Position numbers and translations under genes: made by a program. From JBBPZA01 sp038330095 (GTDB taxonomy: Bacteria > Actinomycetota > Thermoleophilia > Solirubrobacterales > Solirubrobacteraceae): 20,662 nucleotides of DNA. Location: contig JBBQNQ010000054.1 in NCBI GenBank assembly GCA_038330095.1, positions 1 to 20,662 on the forward strand, written 5' to 3'. The notes under the pieces were generated by a model. It searched no databases, had not been told where the DNA came from, and was given only the letters and a program-made list of their open reading frames with translations. Positions 13,266-20,662 of the stretch are shown here, piece by piece. Within the stretch, counting starts at the first letter, position 1; each line of letters begins with the position of its first letter.

Positions 13266-15181
13266 TTGATGCGGACCTCGGCCAGTTTGGTTGTGTCGTT
13301 GCCGAAGATGTCGATGATCTTCACGACGATCGCGTAGCGCCCGGACTCCGGGTACTGGTGCCAGTCGCTCTGCGTGGCGAGCACCGGTTGCTCGCGGGTT
13401 CGAAACGCCTGCCACTGGTTGTGGAAGACCTCGTCGCTGAAGTCGAAGTCGACCGACCAGTAGTCGATCAGGTCAGACCATGCCTGGATCCTTTCGCGGA
13501 CCTTCGGCGGGATCAGATTCTCGCTGGGAATCGCAAAGTCCTTGAGCACCACGCACGCCTCCTGCCGTTGACGGCGCACGTCGAGATCGACGTGCGCGAG
13601 CTCGAAGAACCGGACAGAGTCGGCGTCAGTCACCCGGAGTTCCATCACCTCCCTCGGGATCTGGCGCGGCCGGACGTCCAGTCCGCGACGGCGGGCCCGC
13701 TCCGTGATCGTGTCGTGAAGCCCCATCTCCCACTCCCACCCGAGCAGGTCGCAGGCCTCGATGCCGTTATCGGCCATCTCGTCCATGACCTCTTCGCTCT
13801 CGTCGATCGTCACCGGAGCATCGGTGGCGCCGACGTGGACCATCCGGTTGGCCTTGCGGCCGTGGAGGTGGGCGAAGCCCTGCACGGGCTCGGCGCGATA
13901 GAAGGCGAGGATCGTGTCTAGGTAGGCGCGAAGCGCCCCGTTGCCCGATGCGACCTGCCACCGCTGGCGCTCGTAGACGCCGAGGTTCTCGATATCGAAG
14001 GGATGACAATCGGAGATGCTCAGCAGGCGCTTCCGAGTTGTATGAATCGCAAAGCGGCCGAGGTCGCAGCCAATCCATCGCCGCCCGAGTTTTTCCGCAA
14101 CGGCGAGCGTCGTGCCCGAGCCAGCAAAGAAGTCTGCGACAAGGTCACCCTCGTTCGAGGACGTACGAACGAACCGGTCGATCAGCTGCTCGGGCTTCTG
14201 AGTCGGGTAGCCCGTGCGCTCACCGCCCGAGGCGAACCCGCGGAGCATCGGAACATCGGTCCAGATGTCCTGGAGAGAAACGCCCGCGCTCTCATCGAGG
14301 TAGCGCTTGCGATACGGGACCGTCCCCGGCCGATCCTGAACGACGACGCCATCGAGGACCAGCTGCTCCATACGCTCCTTCGAGTACCGCCAAAAGCGAG
14401 TGACCCCGAAGATTTCGTACCGAGGGTTGCCCTTGGCCTCGCCTCCCGGACCCGTGATGTCGGCCTTGTTGTAGCGACGTCCAGACCCCTCTTCGACGTG
14501 CCGGTACCAACGATTCGCTGTCTCCTCGGGCAGCGGCAGAAACTGGGTGTTGAACGTGTAGCTGTCCGACTTCGAGTACTGGAGGATCACCTCGTGGATC
14601 CGGCCGTAGTGCTTCGCACCCTGACCAGCGTCCGAGTGCGCGTCCGAGCGTTTCCAGATCAGCTCACCCCGGAAGTTCGGCTCACCGAAGACCTCATCGC
14701 ACAGGGCCTTGACGTAATGGCTGACAGAGGGACCGATGTGGACATAGAGGGTGCCGTCCTCAGCGAGCAGCTCATGCATAAGGACGATCCGGTCGTAGAG
14801 CATCCGTAGGTAGGACTCGCGTCCATGCCCCCAGGTGTCCCGGTAAGCGTGCTCCTCGAGCAGAGTCGGCGCCTTCGTGAAGTCGGCGTCGCCAACCTTC
14901 ATGCGAAGAGAGAAGTCGGCGCCGGTATCGAATGGCGGGTCGATGTAGATGAGATTGACCTGTCCGCCGTAGGTCCCGAGCAGGCTGCTCATCACTAGCT
15001 TGTTGTCGCCCCAGATCAGTCGGTTGCGCGCGTCCTTCGCCCTGTCGCCGCTGCCGAATAGGGCGCCCGCATCACGCTCGCGCGTAGCCCGCGACTCGTT
15101 GATCGTCTCGACCGTCTGAAACGGCAGTGAAAGGCGCTCGACCTGAGTCGGCTTGCCTTCCCATTCCAGACGAACTGCCAA
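13262..15181 (-). CDS. mod: Type III DNA methyltransferase, Mod subunit
   Basis: The site-specific modification and recognition subunit of the type III system, probably an adenine-N6 methyltransferase. It shows beta-class motif order: catalytic motif IV YIDPPFDTG (79-87) near the N-terminus, the variable target-recognition region in the middle (about 150-320), then TGYPTQKPEQL (323-333) and the S-adenosylmethionine motif DLVADFFAGSGTT (346-358) with WIGCDLG. 639 residues, a normal length. The TTG start at 15181 has a strong Shine-Dalgarno (GAGGAGGG) 4-5 nt upstream. It is first in a minus-strand run, coupled to res by a 4-bp overlap, 213 bp after recD. Parts of the middle (about 14000-15000) look somewhat less GC-rich than recB and recD, consistent with transfer. 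Its recognition sequence cannot be read from the protein. Confidence 0.92.
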   Translation of the reverse strand: MAVRLEWEGKPTQVERLSLPFQTVETINESRATRERDAGALFGSGDRAKDARNRLIWGDNKLVMSSLLGTYGGQVNLIYIDPPFDTGADFSLRMKVGDADFTKAPTLLEEHAYRDTWGHGRESYLRMLYDRIVLMHELLAEDGTLYVHIGPSVSHYVKALCDEVFGEPNFRGELIWKRSDAHSDAGQGAKHYGRIHEVILQYSKSDSYTFNTQFLPLPEETANRWYRHVEEGSGRRYNKADITGPGGEAKGNPRYEIFGVTRFWRYSKERMEQLVLDGVVVQDRPGTVPYRKRYLDESAGVSLQDIWTDVPMLRGFASGGERTGYPTQKPEQLIDRFVRTSSNEGDLVADFFAGSGTTLAVAEKLGRRWIGCDLGRFAIHTTRKRLLSISDCHPFDIENLGVYERQRWQVASGNGALRAYLDTILAFYRAEPVQGFAHLHGRKANRMVHVGATDAPVTIDESEEVMDEMADNGIEACDLLGWEWEMGLHDTITERARRRGLDVRPRQIPREVMELRVTDADSVRFFELAHVDLDVRRQRQEACVVLKDFAIPSENLIPPKVRERIQAWSDLIDYWSVDFDFSDEVFHNQWQAFRTREQPVLATQSDWHQYPESGRYAIVVKIIDIFGNDTTKLAEVRIK

Positions 15182-15270
15182 CGCTCCCTCCTCTGTCGAT
15201 CCGCTGTTGGGCTGCGCCGGGAGGCTAGCGGCGGCCCCGGCTGGCCGCCGACGGGCCGTACGCCCGCGAG

Positions 15271-15294
15271 AAACCCGATTTCCGCGGGTTTTTG
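15271..15294. terminator. Hairpin between recD and mod
   Basis: A perfect 7-bp stem AAACCCG / CGGGTTT with a 7-nt loop (15278-15284). On the plus strand it runs into TTTTT, on the minus strand into CTCG. It lies about 100 bp after the recD stop in the minus-strand direction and would separate recBCD from the mod-res run. The better T tract is on the plus strand, so its efficiency for recD is uncertain. Confidence 0.45.
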
Positions 15295-15394
15295 TCCGGC
15301 GCGGCGAGAACCATGCCTAGGCGTGGCTGACGCCACCCCAGCGATCCCCGACGAGCCACTCGGGTAGGGGGGGCCGTGTTGCTGGTTTGGTGGG

Positions 15395-17332
15395 CTACCT
15401 GCACCGGCCGTCACGCCATAGCCGCCATCCCAGGCCAGACGCCCGCGCGACGGGCCGAGCAATCGCGGCTCGGATCGTCTCCTCGGTTCCGGCCAGGATT
15501 AACCGCGTGCGTGCCCGGGTCGCCGCCGTGTAGAGAAGCTCCCTCGAGGAGATCCGGGAAGTCGGCGCAGGAAGGAGGACGGCCGCGGTGTCGAATTGGG
15601 AGCCCTGCGCCTTGTGGATTGTCATGGCGTAGACGGTGTCGACGGCGCCGAGGCGTGTCGGGCTGTACTCGATCAGGTCGCCGCCGCGGTCGAAGGCGGC
15701 GGTCAGGCGGTCGGGGGTGGATTGGATTACTACGCCGGTGTCTCCGTTGTAGAGGCCTAGCTCGTAGTCGTTCTGGGTCACGAGGAGGGGGCGACCTGGG
15801 TACCAGCGGGTGTCGGTTGGGAAGTCGTCGAGTTCGTTGGCCAGCCAGGTCTCGATGCGGTTGGTCCAGGTGGTGACGCCGTCGGGGCCTCGGCGGTGGG
15901 CGCAGAGGAGGCGAAAGGTGCTCAGGGCTTCGATGGCTTCACGCGCGGCGCCTGCGCGGGCGGCTTCTATGACGGACCGGGCTGCGGCAACTGCCTGATC
16001 GCGGATCGGGGCGAGGGCTTGCTCGGCGTCGGGATCGGTCACGTCGACCGGGATCCAGGTGACGCCCTCGGGGGCCTCGTGGAGGATGTCGAGCACTTCA
16101 TCGGCGTCGCCGCGGCGGATCGCTTCGGCGAGCTGTGCGATGCCTCCTCCGAAGCGGTGGACTCGGTCGAGGATGACGATGCCGTCCGCGATCGGCGCGT
16201 TGGGTGGCGGGTCCCCGGCGGTGGCCTGGTGGCCGGTGGCCTCCGTCAGGCGCGCTCGCATCGCGGCGCTCATGCCCAGCCCGTCGGCCGCCGGGCAGAC
16301 GATGTCGCCGAGTACGGCGCCCGCCTCGATGGACGCCAATTGTCCTGGGTCGCCTACGAGGATCAGGCGAGCGTCGGGGCGGATGGCTTCGACGAGGCGG
16401 GCCATCTGGGAGAGCGAGACCATCGAGGTCTCGTCGACGATCACGACGTCGTGGGGGAGGCGCTGGCCTCGGTTGTAGCGGAAGCGGCTGTGGCTGTCGG
16501 GGCGCCAGCCGAGGAGGCGGTGGAGCGTGGAGGACTGCAGCCCGAGGAGCTGGGCGCGGATGGGCTCGTCGACTGCGAGGTTGCTCGCCTCTTCGTAGAC
16601 GGCTTCGCGGAGACGGGCGGCGGCCTTGGCGGTCGGCGCCGCGAGTCCGATGAGCGGCGGGGCCGAGCCCGCGGCCTCGGCCTGCTCGGCGAGCAGCGCG
16701 ACTATGCGGGCGACAGTGGTCGTCTTGCCGGTGCCCGGGCCGCCGGCCACGACCGCGAACCGGCGCAGCAGCGCGGTGGTGGCGGCGAGGGACTGGCGGC
16801 CGCCGGTCTCGCCGGGGAAGAGGCGTGCGAGGCCGTCGGCGAGGACATCGACGCGCACCTCGGCGGCCGGCGCTTCGCTCAGCGCGAGAAGGTCGGCGGC
16901 GACCTCGCGCTCCTCGCGCCAGTAGCGGTCGAGGTAGAGCGATGTGTCGACCAGCCCGAGCGGGCGGTTCGACTCCGGGGCGTCCTCTCCGAGGGCGACG
17001 AGGCGGCTCGCGGCGACGCGCTGGGCCCACTCCTCGGCGTCCGGCCACGGCAGCGTCGAGAGGTCGACCGGCTCGTCGGCGTCGACCGTCGCGGTGTCCC
17101 GGATCGTCGCTAGGTCGACCAGCGTGTGCCCGATGCGGGGAGCGCGGACGGCAAGGGCTGCAGCGAGGATCACCGACTCGTTGTCCTCCGCTGCGAGCCG
17201 GGCCAGCCGTGTCGCGACGTGCACGTCTGCCGCCGCGAGCACGCCCGCGTCGTTGAACGCCCGCAGCAGCCCGGGCGCCTGCTGCACGCGCCGTACATCG
17301 AAGGGGTCGAGCGCGATCGTGGCCGCGGTCAT
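15395..17332 (-). CDS. recD: RecBCD exodeoxyribonuclease V, alpha subunit RecD
   Basis: 645 residues. The 5'-3' helicase motor of the RecBCD complex, which resects double-strand breaks for recombination and degrades linear foreign DNA. A RecD-type N-terminal region (1-185) is followed by an SF1B helicase: Walker A VVAGGPGTGKTTT (194-206), APTAKAAARLREA (232-244), STLHRLLGW (268-276), motif II VIVDETSMV (297-305), III LVGDPGQL (325-332), TIHKAQGSQFD (571-581) and VI LYTAATRART (600-609). The ATG at 17332 overlaps the recB stop as ATGA, so the two are co-translated. Length and motif set are complete. The C-terminal end is at 15395; the hairpin after it probably ends the unit. Confidence 0.93.
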   Translation of the reverse strand: MTAATIALDPFDVRRVQQAPGLLRAFNDAGVLAAADVHVATRLARLAAEDNESVILAAALAVRAPRIGHTLVDLATIRDTATVDADEPVDLSTLPWPDAEEWAQRVAASRLVALGEDAPESNRPLGLVDTSLYLDRYWREEREVAADLLALSEAPAAEVRVDVLADGLARLFPGETGGRQSLAATTALLRRFAVVAGGPGTGKTTTVARIVALLAEQAEAAGSAPPLIGLAAPTAKAAARLREAVYEEASNLAVDEPIRAQLLGLQSSTLHRLLGWRPDSHSRFRYNRGQRLPHDVVIVDETSMVSLSQMARLVEAIRPDARLILVGDPGQLASIEAGAVLGDIVCPAADGLGMSAAMRARLTEATGHQATAGDPPPNAPIADGIVILDRVHRFGGGIAQLAEAIRRGDADEVLDILHEAPEGVTWIPVDVTDPDAEQALAPIRDQAVAAARSVIEAARAGAAREAIEALSTFRLLCAHRRGPDGVTTWTNRIETWLANELDDFPTDTRWYPGRPLLVTQNDYELGLYNGDTGVVIQSTPDRLTAAFDRGGDLIEYSPTRLGAVDTVYAMTIHKAQGSQFDTAAVLLPAPTSRISSRELLYTAATRARTRLILAGTEETIRAAIARPVARASGLGWRLWRDGRCR

Positions 17333-20300
17333 GCCGGCGTCCCCTCGTCAAGCGCGTCGCTCAGCGCTTCCACTAGCTCCTTCGACGGTTGCCAGGTGAA
17401 CACGCCGCAGGGCACTCCGTCGACGGTCGGGGTGTCGGGGCCGGCCATCCCGCGCAGGAACAGGTACAGCACGCCGGCGAGGTTGCGGTCGGGCTCGTAC
17501 TCGGGGACGCGCCAGCGCAGGTAGCGATGCAGCGCGACCGTGTAGAGGAGCGCCTGCAGGCCGTAGTGCCGTCGCAGCATCTCGGTCGCGAGCGCGGCCG
17601 GGCGGTAGTGCCAGGCGGTCAGCGGCTCGTCGGGCCCGCCGAGCCAGTTGGTCTTGTAGTCGATGACGGCGAAGCGCGGTATGCCAGCGGCCCCGCCGAC
17701 CCGCAGCACCAGGTCGAGCGAACCCGTCAGATAGCCGCGGACGTCCTGGCGCAGCTCGGACTCCCCGAGGCGTTCGGCGTAGCCCGCGAGGGGATCGCCA
17801 GCCGGGAGGTACTCGCGCAGCAGCCCGGCAATCGTCGCCAGCGTCAGCCGGCCGGTGGGCTCGTCGCCCCCCACCAGCGGTAGCTCGAACTCGAGCTCGT
17901 CGAGGCGGTCGCCGCGGGCGACGTCGCTCAGCCGCACGCCGTCGAGCGCCGGCCCCAGCGGTGTCTCGAGCGCCGCTCGCAGGCCGGCGACCACGAGCGC
18001 GGTGTCGCCGATCTCTACCGGGCGCCTTGCCTGGGCGTCCGCGAGGACCGAGCCGAGCTCGGCGTCCAGGTCCTTCGCTGCGAAGTCCGTTGCCTCGAGG
18101 ACCCGGTGCACCACCGTCCCCACCTCGACGCCGACCGGCATCTCCGCCAGCAGCGACGGCGTGGCGGCCTCGAGCGACGGGGGAGGAGCCGCGACAAGCG
18201 ACGCGCTCGACGGCTCGTCCACCACCACCTTCTCCTCGGGCTCGCTCGTCACGCGCGCCTCGTAGGTCCCGGCCGTGATGTCGCTGTAGGAGGTTCGCCG
18301 CCAGCGCCAGTCGAAGCTGCGGTCGAACGCCGCGGCCGACAACTCCGCCGGATCCGGGAGCGGAGGGGCCCAGCTCGTCGGCAGACCGAGCGTCGAGCGC
18401 TCGACCGCGATGCGTCCCGGCGCCTCCCACGCCAGCTCCTCGAAGCGTGCGACGGCCTCCGCGTCGGTCGGCGTGCCATCGCCTACGGACGCGACGTTTC
18501 CGTCCCCATCGCGTGCGAACAGGAGCCGCGTGAGCGGCGCCTCGCGGGTCCTCCATGATCCGGCCCACCACACAACCGCCTGGTGACGCGCGCGCGTGAG
18601 CGCGACGTAGGCGAGCCGCAGGTCCTCACCACGCTCCTCTACGACGTGCTGCTCCCGGTGCCGGTCGTAGTCCGGCCCCTCGAGTGCGACGTCGAGCGTC
18701 CGCTGGTCGCCGGCGTCCGGGTCGTGGAAGGCGACGGGCAGCGCTTCATCGGGGATCCATGTCGGGTCCCAGAGGAAGGGCAGGTAGACGATCGGGAACT
18801 CGAGGCCCTTGCTGCGATGGATCGTCAGGACCTGGACCGCCTCGGCGTCTGACTCCAGGCGGCGGCTGCGCTCCTCGTTGGCGGTGTCCTGCTCGGCCTC
18901 GTCGATGCGCCTGCGCAGCCAGCCGGTGAGCGCGGTGAGGCCGAGCTGGTCGGTCGAGGCGGCGGAGTGCAGGAGCTGGCCGACGTGGCGCAGGTCGGTG
19001 AGCCGGCGCTCGCCGTCGACCATCGCCAGCACGCGCGGGGGCAGGCGCTCGGCGAGCGTGACGGTCTCCGTCAGCGCGGCGACGCCCTTGAGCCGCAGGA
19101 CCCGGGCCCAATCGTGCAGCCGGCGATGGACCAGCTCCCACTGCTCCTCGCTTGCGGCCGCGATCTCCTCGGGGCGCCAGCCGAGGAAGCAGGTGAGGGC
19201 CACCGAGTGCGCTCGCGTGGGCGAGGTCGGACGCTCGAGGGCCTCGAGCAGCTGCAGCCACTCGCGTGCAGGCGGCGTGCCGAAGACGCTGCCCGCACCG
19301 TTGATTACCGCGGGGATGCGCGCGTCGTCGAGCGCGTCGCGGATCTGGGCGGCCGCCCGGTTGGTCTGCACGAGCACGCCGATGTGGCCCGGTCGCACCG
19401 GCTCGCGGCTGAGCGTCGCGCCATCGTCCGAGCGGCACTCGACCTGGGCATCTGACGAGAGCAGCGCGACGAGGTCTGCCGCTAGGTCCTTGGCGATGTG
19501 CTCGCGGACCGAGCTCACCTGCGCGTAGCCGCCGGGCGTGGTCGCGACCGTCGGCGCGTCGCGCGGCACGACCCGGACGCGAAGGGGAGCAGGGTGCGGG
19601 GCGGCGTGAAGCCGCGGCTGCCGGTTGGCCTTCGCGGCGCTCACCGGGTAGTACGCGATCCCCTCGTGGCCGAGCTTCGCGCCGCCGAACAGGGCGTCGT
19701 AGGCGTCGATGAGCCGCTGGTCGCTGCGCCAGTTGACCTCGAGCGTTGCGCGCGTGGCGGCGGTGCGGGCGGCGTCGAGGTACGCGTACACGTCCGCGCC
19801 GCGGAACGCGTAGATCGCCTGCTTGGGGTCGCCGATGAGAACGAGCGTCGCGCCGCCCTCCCCGAACGCGCGTCGCATGATGTCCCACTGCACCGGGTCG
19901 GTGTCCTGGAACTCGTCTACGAGCACGACGCCGTAGTGCTCGCGCAGCCGCGCCGCGATGACCGGTCCGTCGTCGCCTGCGAGCGCGTCGTCGAGGCGCG
20001 TGAGCAGGTCGTCGTAGGTCATGATCGACGCGCGGCGCTTGCGGCGCTCGAGCTCTTCGCGGGCGCGCAGCGCGAGCCGGCGGCGCATCTCCGGGACGTC
20101 GCCGTGTGCCGGAGCGATGCGGGCGCCGGGATTGGTGACCGCCTCCCAGACGATCGCGGCGGCCTGGCGGCGCTCGAAGGGCGGCCGGTCGCCGTCGTGG
20201 AAGCGGCGGACGTAGAGGTCGTTGACCACCTCCTCGACGAGGTCGTCGATCTCCTCGACGAACGCGGTGTCGGGCTCGAGGTCGCCGGCGATCCCAAGTC

Positions 20301-20662
20301 CGCCGAGCACCTCCTGGCAGAACCCGTGCGTCGTGGCGATGGTGGCGGCGTCGAAGTTCGCCAGCGCGTCCGCGAGGCGGTCGCGGCGGCGTCGCACCTC
20401 GTCGGTGGGGGGGCCGGCGAGCAGGCGCACGACCTCGTCGGCATCGGGCGGCGCGGCTCCGGCGACGGCGCTCCGCAGTCCGTGCTCCGCGGTGACGAAT
20501 CGATCGCGGACGCGCTCGCGCAGCTCGCCGATCGCCATCCGCGTGAAGGTCACGAGCAGCAGCCGCTCAAGCGGCGTTCCCTCGGCCACGTAGCGGGCGG
20601 CGAGGGCGGCGATCGAGTAGGTCTTGCCAGTCCCGGCGCTGGCCTCGAGGACGGTCACTCCG
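17329..20662 (-). CDS. recB: RecBCD exodeoxyribonuclease V, beta subunit RecB (5'-partial)
   Basis: The 3'-5' helicase/nuclease subunit of RecBCD. Residues are numbered from a GTG at 20658: motif I LEASAGTGKTYS (4-15), Ia LVTFTRMAIGELRERV (35-50), II VVLVDEFQDTDP (244-255), III LIGDPKQAIYAFRGAD (274-289), V VLTIHRSKGLEFPIVYL and VI LAYVALTRARH. The C-terminal RecB nuclease has DLVL (D982), VIDYKTN (D1000, K1002) and GLQALLYTVALHRYLRW (1033-1048), so the catalytic residues are intact. The frame remains open to the window edge, and RecB proteins normally have some residues before the P-loop, so the true start lies outside. recC is expected further upstream. It ends in a 4-bp overlap with recD. 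Presence of a DYK nuclease and the RecD neighbour favour RecB over AddA or UvrD. Confidence 0.93.
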   Translation of the reverse strand, partial: GVTVLEASAGTGKTYSIAALAARYVAEGTPLERLLLVTFTRMAIGELRERVRDRFVTAEHGLRSAVAGAAPPDADEVVRLLAGPPTDEVRRRRDRLADALANFDAATIATTHGFCQEVLGGLGIAGDLEPDTAFVEEIDDLVEEVVNDLYVRRFHDGDRPPFERRQAAAIVWEAVTNPGARIAPAHGDVPEMRRRLALRAREELERRKRRASIMTYDDLLTRLDDALAGDDGPVIAARLREHYGVVLVDEFQDTDPVQWDIMRRAFGEGGATLVLIGDPKQAIYAFRGADVYAYLDAARTAATRATLEVNWRSDQRLIDAYDALFGGAKLGHEGIAYYPVSAAKANRQPRLHAAPHPAPLRVRVVPRDAPTVATTPGGYAQVSSVREHIAKDLAADLVALLSSDAQVECRSDDGATLSREPVRPGHIGVLVQTNRAAAQIRDALDDARIPAVINGAGSVFGTPPAREWLQLLEALERPTSPTRAHSVALTCFLGWRPEEIAAASEEQWELVHRRLHDWARVLRLKGVAALTETVTLAERLPPRVLAMVDGERRLTDLRHVGQLLHSAASTDQLGLTALTGWLRRRIDEAEQDTANEERSRRLESDAEAVQVLTIHRSKGLEFPIVYLPFLWDPTWIPDEALPVAFHDPDAGDQRTLDVALEGPDYDRHREQHVVEERGEDLRLAYVALTRARHQAVVWWAGSWRTREAPLTRLLFARDGDGNVASVGDGTPTDAEAVARFEELAWEAPGRIAVERSTLGLPTSWAPPLPDPAELSAAAFDRSFDWRWRRTSYSDITAGTYEARVTSEPEEKVVVDEPSSASLVAAPPPSLEAATPSLLAEMPVGVEVGTVVHRVLEATDFAAKDLDAELGSVLADAQARRPVEIGDTALVVAGLRAALETPLGPALDGVRLSDVARGDRLDELEFELPLVGGDEPTGRLTLATIAGLLREYLPAGDPLAGYAERLGESELRQDVRGYLTGSLDLVLRVGGAAGIPRFAVIDYKTNWLGGPDEPLTAWHYRPAALATEMLRRHYGLQALLYTVALHRYLRWRVPEYEPDRNLAGVLYLFLRGMAGPDTPTVDGVPCGVFTWQPSKELVEALSDALDEGTPA

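Noticed and set aside
13346..13356. 11-base match to the reverse complement of the tRNA T-arm region, a possible far attachment site
   Set aside because: It lies within mod coding sequence, stops after 11 GC-rich bases and neither flank matches; chance is more likely.
13266..13415. N-terminal extension of res
   Set aside because: The residues are Arg/His/Pro-rich, overlap mod in another frame, and the GTGA overlap gives a better start.
5014..15181. BREX, DISARM or CRISPR-type defence locus
   Set aside because: No PglX/PglZ/BrxC, DrmA/DrmB or Cas motifs and no regularly spaced repeats; the methylase/helicase pair is plainly type III Mod/Res.
15896..17113. 405-codon open frame antisense to recD
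   Set aside because: Gly/Ala/Arg/Asp/Glu-rich shadow of a gene with complete helicase motifs on the other strand.

Overview
The window is very GC-rich bacterial DNA with GTG and TTG starts, 4-bp start/stop overlaps and dense third-position G/C. Together with the gene content (a DUF2231-Rieske fusion, a YtkA/FixH-like membrane protein, RecBCD) this suggests a high-GC actinobacterium, possibly of the Solirubrobacterales/Thermoleophilia type. That lineage is an inference; nothing here fixes it.

Left part (1-3.4 kb): the 3' part of a membrane Rieske protein, a polytopic membrane protein with a C-terminal FixH/YtkA-like domain, a translationally coupled 56-residue membrane peptide, and a cupin on the minus strand. 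These look like ordinary chromosomal genes.

Middle (3.4-5.0 kb): a decay zone around tRNA-Thr(CGT). It holds an NTF2/SnoaL-like gene with two mutually compensating frameshifts, an unrecognised degenerate reading frame, the tRNA itself, three copies of a 10-bp direct repeat, and an excisionase/MerR-type helix-turn-helix remnant with an in-frame TGA. A 36-bp near-copy of the tRNA promoter plus the first 16 tRNA bases lies 1279 bp upstream. This looks like an old integration or rearrangement point; no integrase or transposase remains.

Right of the tRNA (5.0-15.2 kb): a defence-type region. On the plus strand is a large protein with a restriction-endonuclease-like N-terminus and a NACHT/STAND-like NTPase, whose C-terminal end is displaced by one frameshift. 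Convergent to it on the minus strand, in transcription order, are mod and res of a type III restriction-modification system (coupled by a GTGA overlap), an orphan 108-residue protein, and a UvrD/PcrA-like superfamily 1 helicase. Mod would methylate host DNA and Res would translocate and cut unmodified DNA. The NACHT-type protein would be a separate, sensor-like defence module. The roles of the orphan protein and the helicase in the same run are unknown.

Right end (15.4 kb to the edge): recD and recB on the minus strand, coupled by an ATGA overlap; recB runs off the window and recC would be expected beyond it. RecBCD is the likely conserved chromosomal flank of the island. A hairpin separates recD from mod. 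The best candidates for something undescribed are the mod-res-orphan-helicase gene run and the endonuclease-like/NACHT protein, whose nuclease fold seems to lack the usual catalytic lysine.
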